Assembly (NCBI GenBank): GCA_017471125.1
Contig: JAFUWR010000262.1
Coordinates: forward strand, 1-5,297
Direction of reading: 5' to 3'
DNA length: 5,297 nt
Source: Clostridia bacterium
Lineage (GTDB): Bacteria; Bacillota; Clostridia; Christensenellales; Aristaeellaceae
Shown: one piece after another, positions 1-5,297 of the stretch
Position numbering within the stretch: position 1 is the first letter of the stretch
Layout of the letters: each line of letters begins with the position of its first letter
Translations under genes and position numbers: made by a program
The notes under the pieces: model-generated
Database searches by the model: none
Seen by the model: the letters and a program-made list of their open reading frames with translations, nothing else
Told to the model about the DNA's origin: nothing

Positions 1-834
1 AAGCTGGCCCGGGCGCTGAGCCTGATCCCGCTGATCGTCCCCATCGCCGGGGTGATCGTCAACCTGTGGACCCACCACATCTTCGAGATCAACGCCGAGG
101 GCCTCTACGTGCGCCACAAGTGGTTCCAGTTCGAGATGGCCTACCTGGTGATCGTGTCCCTGTTCTTCAGCGCGCCGCTGCTGGGCCGCGTGGAGCGGGA
201 GTACGAGCCCTCCCGCCGCAGCCACCTGCGCCTCACCGCCTCCTTTACGCTGTGCCTGGTGCTGGCCTGGCTGCTGTCCCACTTCGGCGAGCGCGTGCCG
301 GTCATCTGCGTGTGCGTGATCGTGGAGCTGCTGTGCCTCTATGTGGACACCTCCGCCCGCCAGATCTCCATGGACAAGCTGACCCAGGTCAACAACCGCC
401 AGAACCTGCTGGGCTTCCTGGAGTACAAGCTCCAGAACCACCTGGCCTCCATGTTCCTGCTGATGATCGACGTGGACTACTTCAAGGACATCAACGACAC
501 CTACGGCCACCTGGAGGGCGACGAGGCGCTGATCCTGGTGTCCAGCGTGCTCAAGAGCGCCTGCGCCGACTACCACCGCCGGCCCTACATCGCCCGCTAC
601 GGCGGCGACGAGTTCATCATCCTGCTCGAGGGCACCCGCGAGGAGGCCGACGGCCTCTGCAAGGCCATCAACGACACCCTCCGGGAGCGCTGTGCCGCCC
701 TCAACAAGCCCTATACCCTCACCCTCTCCATCGGCATCGGCCGCTGGTCCCCCGACATGGAGCCCAAGGACTTCATCGCCGCCGCCGACAGCCAGCTCTA
801 CGACATCAAGCGCGCCCGCACACGGCCCGCCTGA
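1..834 (+). CDS. Membrane-bound GGDEF diguanylate cyclase, 5' end outside window
   Basis: The frame is open from base 1 to the TGA at 832-834, so the true start lies left of the window; the GTG at 52 is only an internal codon. Numbering codons from base 1, hydrophobic segments lie at about 5-20, 45-62, 78-95 and 99-117, giving a multi-spanning membrane sensor part. A complete GGDEF domain follows (about 121-277). Visible signatures are LTQVNNRQ near 127-134, IDVDYFKDIND at 156-166, GHLEGDE at 169-175 and GGDEF at 201-205. By comparison with PleD, D157 and D203 would bind metal, N165 and D174 the guanine, and E204 completes the active site, so the enzyme should make c-di-GMP from two GTP at the inner face of the membrane. 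The product-inhibition site (RxxD) is absent: the equivalent residues 192-195 are HRRP. No EAL, PAS or HAMP domain is visible. The sensed signal is unknown. The gene ends at its own terminator. Confidence 0.95.
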   Translation, partial: KLARALSLIPLIVPIAGVIVNLWTHHIFEINAEGLYVRHKWFQFEMAYLVIVSLFFSAPLLGRVEREYEPSRRSHLRLTASFTLCLVLAWLLSHFGERVPVICVCVIVELLCLYVDTSARQISMDKLTQVNNRQNLLGFLEYKLQNHLASMFLLMIDVDYFKDINDTYGHLEGDEALILVSSVLKSACADYHRRPYIARYGGDEFIILLEGTREEADGLCKAINDTLRERCAALNKPYTLTLSIGIGRWSPDMEPKDFIAAADSQLYDIKRARTRPA

Positions 835-849
835 CCGACCCCGCCATCT

Positions 850-871
850 CCGCCCGCAACGGGCGGTTTTT
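850..871 (+). terminator. Intrinsic terminator after the GGDEF gene
   Basis: A perfect 7-bp GC stem (CCGCCCG at 850-856 with CGGGCGG at 860-866) closes a 3-nt loop (CAA) and is followed directly by five T (867-871), then GTTT. It lies 15 bases after the stop codon. This is the classic rho-independent form and separates the GGDEF transcript from the downstream RND gene. Confidence 0.92.
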
Positions 872-873
872 GT

Positions 874-887
874 TTAGTTAAAACTAA
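874..887. promoter_or_regulatory. 14-bp perfect inverted repeat, possible operator
   Basis: TTAGTT (874-879), AA, AACTAA (882-887) form a perfect dyad; the G at 872 and C at 889 also pair after one mismatch. It ends 10 bp before the -35 box, and its centre (880.5) lies about 52 bp upstream of the predicted transcription start. AT-rich dyads of this size are typical sites for dimeric regulators such as the TetR, MarR or GntR families; which one would bind here cannot be told, and no regulator gene is in the window. The alternative is chance in an AT-rich stretch, or an upstream element that helps RNA polymerase. Confidence 0.45.
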
Positions 888-897
888 CCCGCGGCGG

Positions 898-926
898 TTG
901 ACTTTTGAGGGGGAAAGAAATATGAT
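898..926 (+). promoter_or_regulatory. Sigma-A/sigma-70 type promoter for the RND gene
   Basis: TTGACT (898-903) matches the -35 consensus at five of six positions, and TATGAT (921-926) matches the -10 consensus at five of six. The spacer is exactly 17 bp. Transcription should start near 932-934, giving an untranslated leader of about 70 nt before the ATG at 1006. It sits in an AT-rich island between GC-rich coding regions, which strengthens the call. Such a strong core promoter suggests either high constitutive expression or control by a repressor. Confidence 0.85.
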
Positions 927-994
927 AGAAGCAGAAAGTTTATGCGTAATTCATACTTCTCCGCTATACTAATACTTGGTAATATATCGCACGC

Positions 995-1000
995 AGGAGG
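995..1000 (+). promoter_or_regulatory. Ribosome binding site fixing the RND start
   Basis: AGGAGG is fully complementary to the 3' end of 16S rRNA and lies 5 nt before the ATG at 1006. It picks out this ATG over the out-of-frame ATG at 942, which has no comparable site. The protein starting at 1006 begins with the expected short cytoplasmic stretch (MLSKLSVKKP) followed by TM1. Confidence 0.9.
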
Positions 1001-1005
1001 CCGCC

Positions 1006-4000
1006 ATGCTTTCCAAGCTCTCCGTCAAAAAGCCATACACGGTGATCGTGGGCATCATACTGGTGATCGTGCTGGGCTACATATCGTTCCAGCACATGTC
1101 CACCGACCTGCTGCCCAGCATGAACCTGCCCTATGTGGTGGTGTACACGCCCTATCCCGGCGCGACGCCGGAGCAGGTGGAGAGCGAGATCACCCGGCCC
1201 ATGGAGTCGGCCTTCTCGACGCTGACGGACATCAAGAAGGTGTCCAGCCAGTCCCGGGACAACGTGTCCGTGGTTATCATGCAGTTCAACGACGGCGCGA
1301 ACATGGACACGGCGCTGATCGAAATTTCATCTGACCTGGACCAGTTGAAGGGCACCTGGGACAATGACGTGGGCGCGCCGGTGGCGCTGAAGCTGAACCC
1401 GGACATGCTGCCCGTGGCGATACTGTCCGTGTCCCGGGACGACATGGACATCCTGCAGCTGTCCGACTACGTCAACGACGACCTCATCCCCGGCTTCGAG
1501 GCGCTCAACGGCGTAGCCTCCGCCACCGCCAGCGGCGTCATCGAGGAGGAGGTGGACGTCACCATCGAGCAGAGCCGCATCGACGTCATCAACTCCATCA
1601 TATTAAAGGACGTGGACGCGGAGCTGGCCGAGGTGGAGGACGAGCTGAACGCCGCCCAGGCCCAGATCTCCGCGGGCAAGCGGCAGTTGGCCGAGGGCAA
1701 GGAGCTGGCCTACGCCCAGCTTGCCGACGCCGAGGCCCAGCTGAGCCAGGGCGAGAAGGCCATCGAGCCCGCCATCGCGCAGATGTCCGCTCAGGCCGCG
1801 CAGCTCGACGCCCAGCGGGAGACGCTGGTCGAGGGGGTCGCCGCCATGGAGACCGCCATGAACATGACCGACGACGAAAAGGCCGCCGTGGTGCAGGCCG
1901 CGGCCCAGCTCACCGCCATGAAGGCCCAGAAGGACGAGCTTGAAAGCCTGCTGGCCGCGTCCCAGGGCGACGGCGAGGACGGCGACCTGCTGTCCCGCCG
2001 CCGCGAGGCCGTGAGCCGCAAGGCCGCGCTGACCGCCCAGCGGGACGCGCTGGTGGCCTACCTCCAGGACGTGCAGACCGCCGACGCCGCGGCGCTGAAC
2101 GAGGCCGTCGGCGCGCTGAACCGGCAGATCGAGCAGGCAGAGGCCGACCTCGAGACCCGGCAGGCCACCCTGACCGAGGCCACCGCCCGCCGCGACGCCC
2201 TCAAGGCCCAGGCCGACGAATTGACCGAGCGCATCGGGCAAATTCCCGAGACGCCCACCAGCGCCCCGACCGACGCGCCCGCGGATGCGCCGACTGATAC
2301 GCCTACCGACGCGCCTACCGATGCGCCTACGGATGCGCCCACTGATACGCCTACCGACGCGCCGACGGATACACCTACGGACAATCCCACTGATACGCCG
2401 ACCGATGGGCCGACGGACGCTCCGACCGATTCGCCTACGGATACTCCTACCGAAGCGCCCTCGGACGAGACGCCGTCGGAGGAGCAGCCCGCGGAGGAGC
2501 CGTCCAACGAAGAACCCGCCAACGAGGAACCTGTCAGCGAGGAACCTTCCCACGAAGAACCTTCGCATGAAGAACCTTCGCATGAAGAACCCTCCCATGA
2601 GGAACCCTCCCACGACGAGCCTTCCCCCGACAGCGACAACGGCGGCGAAGTCTCCGCCCTGCGCCCCTGGGCGCTGGCCCTTGCCGAGGGCGAGACCCGC
2701 GCGGCGCTGCTGACGGAGTTGGAGGCGGTGCAGGCGCGATTGGACGACGCCGACGCCGAGGTGCGGGCCCGGACCACCGACGTGGACGACCTGCAAAGGC
2801 AGCTCACCGCCCTGCGGGAGCAGCGCGACGCCAAGCAGCGGGCGCTGGACACCCTGACGGACACCGCCGGGGACGCCGCCGCCCGGACCCAGGAGGCCCA
2901 GGCGCAGGTGGCGGCGCTGAACGCGCAGTTGGCCGCGGCGGACCAGGAGATCGCGGACATCGACGCGCAGCTGGCCCAGGGCACCGGCGAGTCGGCGCTG
3001 CTGGCCCAGCAGTTGAACACCCTGAACGCCCGCATCGAGCCGATGGAGGACGCCGGGGTGGACAAGGCCGCGGCCCTGCTCGAGGACCCGGACGCCCTGC
3101 CCGCCCGCTACGCCGAGGCCCAGCAGGGCCTGGCCCAGGTGGACGCGGGGCTCCAGCAGCTCAACAACACCATCATCAAGCTGCGCCAGGGCATCATCCC
3201 CGGCGGCATGATCCCCGGCGTGGACCAGGACACCAACCTGTCCAGCGCCCGCGGCCAGCTCGACAGTGCCCGCGAGGAGATGGAATCGCTGTTCTCCCAG
3301 GCGTCGAGCATGCTGTCCAAGGCCCAGAAGGAGCTGTCCAAGGCCCGCAAGGAGTTCATGGAGAAGCGCGACGAGGCATTGGAGGACGCGGGCATCGACG
3401 GCGTCATCACCGTGCAATTGGTGGCGCAGATCCTGGGCGCGCAGAACCTGTCCATGCCCGCGGGCTACGCGGACAAGGCCGACGGCGACCAGGTGCTGGT
3501 GCGCGTGGGCGACAAGTTCGGCTCCGTGGAGGAGATGCGCGACCTCAAGCTGTTCACGCTGGACCTGGACCACATCAAGGAGGTCCGCCTGTCCGACGTG
3601 GCCACCGTGGAGGTCACCGACGACCGGGACGACGTGTTCACCAAGCTGGACGGCTCCGACGGCATACTGCTTTCGCTGGAGAAGCAGTCCACCTATTCCA
3701 CCGCCGACGTGGCCAAGACCGTCATGGCCCACGCCGAGGCGCTCCAGCGGGAGCACCCCGAGCTGCACATCGTGGACCTGATGAACCAGGGCGAGTACAT
3801 CGACATCGTGGTCGATTCGGTGCTCCAAAACCTGCTCTCCGGCGGCGCGCTGGCCATCCTGATATTGCTCCTGTTCCTGCTGGACTGGCGGCCCACGCTG
3901 ACCGTGGCGTTCTCCATTCCCATCAGCGTGGTCATCGCGTTCGTGTGCATGTACTTCACGGGCATCACACTGAACGTGCTGTCCCTGTCCGGCCTGTCGC

Positions 4001-5297
4001 TGGGCATCGGCATGCTGGTGGACAACTCCATCGTGTCCATCGAGAACATCTACCGCCTGCATGAGGAGGAAAACCTGCCGCTGTTGAGGGCCTGCGTGGA
4101 GGGCGTGCGGTCCGTGTCGGGAGCGCTGTTCTCGTCCACGCTGACCACCATCTGCGTGTTCCTGCCCATCGTGTTCGTGCAGGGCATGGCCCGGGACCTG
4201 TTCGCGAACATGGGCCTGACCATCGCCTACTCGCTGCTGGCCTCGCTGGGTGTGGCGCTGACGGTGGTGCCCATGATGTGCAGCTACCTGATGCGACGCT
4301 CGAAGCCCAGGAAGCACACCCTGTTCAAGAAGCTCCAGGCGGCCTACGGGGCGCTGCTCCGGGGCGCGCTGCGGGTCAAGCCGCTGGTGCTCCTCGCCGC
4401 GCTGGCCCTGCTGGCGTTCTCCGGTTATTCGGCTATGCAGATGGGCATCTCCTTCATGCCGGAGGTCAATTCCCGCCAGATGAGCGCCGACCTGACCCCG
4501 GACACCGACATGCCCGACGCCGACCAGAAGGCCCAGGCCGCGCAGATCATGCAGGACATGCTCGAGATCGAGGGCATACAGTCCATCGGCCTGATGTCGA
4601 ACTCCTCCGCGTCGATCCTGGCCTCCGGCGCCGGCTTCTCCTACTACATCAACGTGGATCAGGAGGCCGGGGTCAAGAACACCGACATCGTGCGGCAGAT
4701 CGACGCCATCGCCGAGAAGTATAATGCCGACCTCGTCGCCCAGGCCAGCACCATGGACATCTCCATGATGACCGGCTCGGGCATCCAGGTGGAGATCACC
4801 GGCGACGACATCGAGACCCTGCAGGCCATCGCCAAGGACCTGGCCCAGCTCGCCCGGGAGACCGAGGGCGCCACCGATGTCAGCGACGGCCTCGAGGAGG
4901 CCGTGCCCGAGCTGCGCGTGGTGGTGGACAAGGAGAAGGCCGTGGACGAGGGGCTGACCATCGGCCAGGTCTACCAGTTCATCGCGCAAAAGCTGCTGGA
5001 CAAGACCGAGGTGTCCAAGGTCACCCTCGACGGCAAGGAGATGAAGATACAGCTCATCGAGGGCCGCAACAAGGACCTGCGCCCCGAGGAGATCCAGAAC
5101 CTGGAGATCGAGGTGGAGAAGGAGGACGAGGACACCATGGTGCGCATCGGGGACATCTCGACCCTGCGCGACGCCTCCAGCCTGTCCACCATCAACCGCG
5201 CGTCCCAGCGGCGCATGGTGACGGTGAGCTTCGCCGTGGCCGACGGCTTCTCCGCCAACCACGTCAGCGACGCCTTCGCCGAAAAGCTCGCCGCCTA
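1006..5297 (+). CDS. RND efflux permease (HAE1/AcrB-like) with giant coiled-coil insert, 3' end outside window
   Basis: This is an uninterrupted frame of 1430 codons with no stop before the right edge. RND permeases use the proton (or sodium) gradient to export drugs, lipids or other small molecules; the substrate cannot be read from the sequence. Order of parts by residue: TM1 (10-28); first porter part with STDLLPSMNLPYV and YPGATPEQVE; strand VDVTIEQSRI (about 183-192); insert (about 200-791); porter resumes with AGIDGVITVQLVAQILGAQN and RLSDVATVEV; TM2 (941-959), TM3 (967-985), TM4 (990-1010), TM5 (1037-1058), TM6 (1070-1094), TM7 (1126-1143); second porter half with GSGIQVEITGDD. TM4 carries GMLVDNSIVSIEN: D1006 matches AcrB D407, N1007 replaces D408, and E1013 matches E414. 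TM8-TM12 and the TM10 lysine are beyond the window. No adaptor (MFP) gene precedes it, as is usual for RND pumps of Gram-positive bacteria such as SwrC. The family usually has about 1000-1070 residues; this one should reach about 1670. It is transcribed from its own promoter. Confidence 0.95.
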   Translation, partial: MLSKLSVKKPYTVIVGIILVIVLGYISFQHMSTDLLPSMNLPYVVVYTPYPGATPEQVESEITRPMESAFSTLTDIKKVSSQSRDNVSVVIMQFNDGANMDTALIEISSDLDQLKGTWDNDVGAPVALKLNPDMLPVAILSVSRDDMDILQLSDYVNDDLIPGFEALNGVASATASGVIEEEVDVTIEQSRIDVINSIILKDVDAELAEVEDELNAAQAQISAGKRQLAEGKELAYAQLADAEAQLSQGEKAIEPAIAQMSAQAAQLDAQRETLVEGVAAMETAMNMTDDEKAAVVQAAAQLTAMKAQKDELESLLAASQGDGEDGDLLSRRREAVSRKAALTAQRDALVAYLQDVQTADAAALNEAVGALNRQIEQAEADLETRQATLTEATARRDALKAQADELTERIGQIPETPTSAPTDAPADAPTDTPTDAPTDAPTDAPTDTPTDAPTDTPTDNPTDTPTDGPTDAPTDSPTDTPTEAPSDETPSEEQPAEEPSNEEPANEEPVSEEPSHEEPSHEEPSHEEPSHEEPSHDEPSPDSDNGGEVSALRPWALALAEGETRAALLTELEAVQARLDDADAEVRARTTDVDDLQRQLTALREQRDAKQRALDTLTDTAGDAAARTQEAQAQVAALNAQLAAADQEIADIDAQLAQGTGESALLAQQLNTLNARIEPMEDAGVDKAAALLEDPDALPARYAEAQQGLAQVDAGLQQLNNTIIKLRQGIIPGGMIPGVDQDTNLSSARGQLDSAREEMESLFSQASSMLSKAQKELSKARKEFMEKRDEALEDAGIDGVITVQLVAQILGAQNLSMPAGYADKADGDQVLVRVGDKFGSVEEMRDLKLFTLDLDHIKEVRLSDVATVEVTDDRDDVFTKLDGSDGILLSLEKQSTYSTADVAKTVMAHAEALQREHPELHIVDLMNQGEYIDIVVDSVLQNLLSGGALAILILLLFLLDWRPTLTVAFSIPISVVIAFVCMYFTGITLNVLSLSGLSLGIGMLVDNSIVSIENIYRLHEEENLPLLRACVEGVRSVSGALFSSTLTTICVFLPIVFVQGMARDLFANMGLTIAYSLLASLGVALTVVPMMCSYLMRRSKPRKHTLFKKLQAAYGALLRGALRVKPLVLLAALALLAFSGYSAMQMGISFMPEVNSRQMSADLTPDTDMPDADQKAQAAQIMQDMLEIEGIQSIGLMSNSSASILASGAGFSYYINVDQEAGVKNTDIVRQIDAIAEKYNADLVAQASTMDISMMTGSGIQVEITGDDIETLQAIAKDLAQLARETEGATDVSDGLEEAVPELRVVVDKEKAVDEGLTIGQVYQFIAQKLLDKTEVSKVTLDGKEMKIQLIEGRNKDLRPEEIQNLEIEVEKEDEDTMVRIGDISTLRDASSLSTINRASQRRMVTVSFAVADGFSANHVSDAFAEKLAA
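2269..2460 (+). repeat. 16 tandem 12-bp units coding T-D-x-P
   Basis: In frame, residues 422-485 read as sixteen tetrapeptides [T/A]-[D/E]-x-P: TDAP, ADAP, TDTP, TDAP (three times), TDTP, TDAP, TDTP, TDNP, TDTP, TDGP, TDAP, TDSP, TDTP, TEAP. A 48-bp higher period is also visible: blocks starting at 2293, 2341 and 2389 begin alike, and 2293-2315 is identical to 2341-2363 over 23 nt, which points to duplication of four units at once. The peptide should be extended and unstructured, with possible O-glycosylation at Thr. All units are multiples of three, so slippage would keep the frame. Confidence 0.97.
2491..2625 (+). repeat. 9 tandem 15-bp units coding x-E-E-P-S
   Basis: Residues 496-540 read AEEPS, NEEPA, NEEPV, SEEPS, HEEPS (four times), HDEPS. 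The central units are nearly identical in DNA: 2560-2574 and 2575-2589 are a perfect 15-bp tandem copy. The repeat follows the T-D-x-P array after a 10-residue linker (SDETPSEEQP) that is itself a degenerate form of the same theme. The result is a very acidic segment with five regularly spaced His residues. It should be flexible and exposed; metal or proton binding by the His/Glu clusters is possible but only inferred. Confidence 0.97.

Larger units (their letters stand above)
1603..3378 (+). other. Inserted hairpin domain within the RND porter (about 590 residues)
   Basis: Bounds are approximate (residues 200-791) and set by where similarity to the RND porter fold stops and resumes. Arm 1 (about 200-412) is rich in Ala, Gln, Glu, Leu and Arg with heptad-like spacing (ELAEVEDELNAAQAQ at 206-220; L-x-x-G-K/E patterns to about 250). 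It is broken by P255 and by a Gly/Asp patch (QGDGEDGD, 320-327). The tip (about 413-557) is the Pro-rich repeat region. Arm 2 (about 558-791) is again helical (LLTELEAVQARLDDADAE; AQVAALNAQLAAADQEIADI), with breaks at GTGES, EDPDALP and IIPGGMIPG (730-738), and ends in KAQKELSKARKEFMEKRDEAL. In AcrB terms the insertion point is near residues 190-193, at the start of the docking domain, so both arms should point away from the membrane. No enzyme motif is seen. Shorter coiled-coil inserts at this place are, as I recall, found in RND proteins of other Clostridia. Confidence 0.8.

Noticed and set aside
66..881. Alternative + frame overlapping the GGDEF gene
   Set aside because: Its product is a Pro/Arg/His-rich shadow; the other frame carries intact GGDEF signatures and ends just before the terminator.
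953..976. Three ATACT pentamers and a second -10-like TATACT (965-970)
   Set aside because: No acceptable -35 box sits 16-18 bp upstream, and the pentamers are irregularly spaced in an AT-rich stretch. The promoter at 898-926 is far better.
1..1005. Functional link between the c-di-GMP enzyme and the pump as one operon
   Set aside because: A strong terminator and a separate strong promoter stand between the genes, so co-transcription is unlikely.
942..1334. Possible small ORF or leader peptide starting at the ATG at 942
   Set aside because: It has no good ribosome binding site and runs 300 bases out of frame into the RND gene, with a composition that looks like a frame shadow.
2269..2625. 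CRISPR array or DNA-level regulatory repeat
   Set aside because: Units are 12 and 15 bp, contiguous without spacers, and multiples of three within a continuous coding frame, so this is a protein repeat.
2285..2713. Arg/Pro-rich + frame over the repeat region
   Set aside because: It is the +1 reading of the tandem repeats; periodic DNA gives an open, repetitive peptide in more than one frame. No ribosome binding site precedes it.
1603..5262. Very long open frame on the minus strand (over 1200 codons)
   Set aside because: It lies wholly antisense to the RND gene and is full of Gly, Leu, Arg, His and Val without any recognisable domain. Long antisense open frames are expected opposite GC-rich genes; the + strand frame has clear RND motifs, a promoter and a ribosome binding site.

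Overview
The window holds two genes on the + strand, both cut by a window edge. About two thirds of the bases are G+C by eye. Codons end mostly in G or C, and the single intergenic gap is much more AT-rich and carries a textbook sigma-A type promoter. The RND protein type (no adaptor gene beside it, coiled-coil insert, resumption motif AQNLSMPAG) and the multi-spanning GGDEF protein resemble what I recall from high-GC Clostridia of gut type (Oscillospiraceae or Christensenellales-like). That placement is an inference from style, not from a marker gene.

Layout: 1-834 is the 3' part of a membrane-bound diguanylate cyclase whose start lies left of the window. It ends at a strong intrinsic terminator (850-871). 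The gap from 835 to 1005 then holds a perfect 14-bp inverted repeat (874-887), a near-consensus promoter (TTGACT, 17 bp, TATGAT; 898-926), a leader of about 70 nt, and a strong ribosome binding site (995-1000). From 1006 to the right edge runs one uninterrupted reading frame of 1430 codons for an RND-superfamily efflux permease (HAE1/AcrB-like). By family comparison its last 240 or so residues (TM8-TM12) lie outside the window.

The remarkable part is inside the RND gene. About 590 residues (roughly 200-791, bases 1603-3378) are inserted where AcrB begins its docking domain, at the end of the porter facing away from the membrane. The insert is built symmetrically: a helical, coiled-coil-like arm of about 210 residues, an unstructured tip of about 145 residues, and a second helical arm of about 230 residues leading back into the porter. 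The tip consists of 16 tetrapeptides of type T-D-x-P followed by 9 pentapeptides of type H-E-E-P-S. It has 42 acidic residues and no Lys or Arg over 143 positions. A reasonable reading is a transporter with its own long hairpin and a wall-like acidic Pro-rich stalk, doing inside one polypeptide what a separate adaptor protein does in Gram-negative pumps. This is the best candidate here for something undescribed.

The terminator and the new promoter make the two genes separate transcription units, so there is no evidence that c-di-GMP signalling and the pump are linked beyond adjacency.
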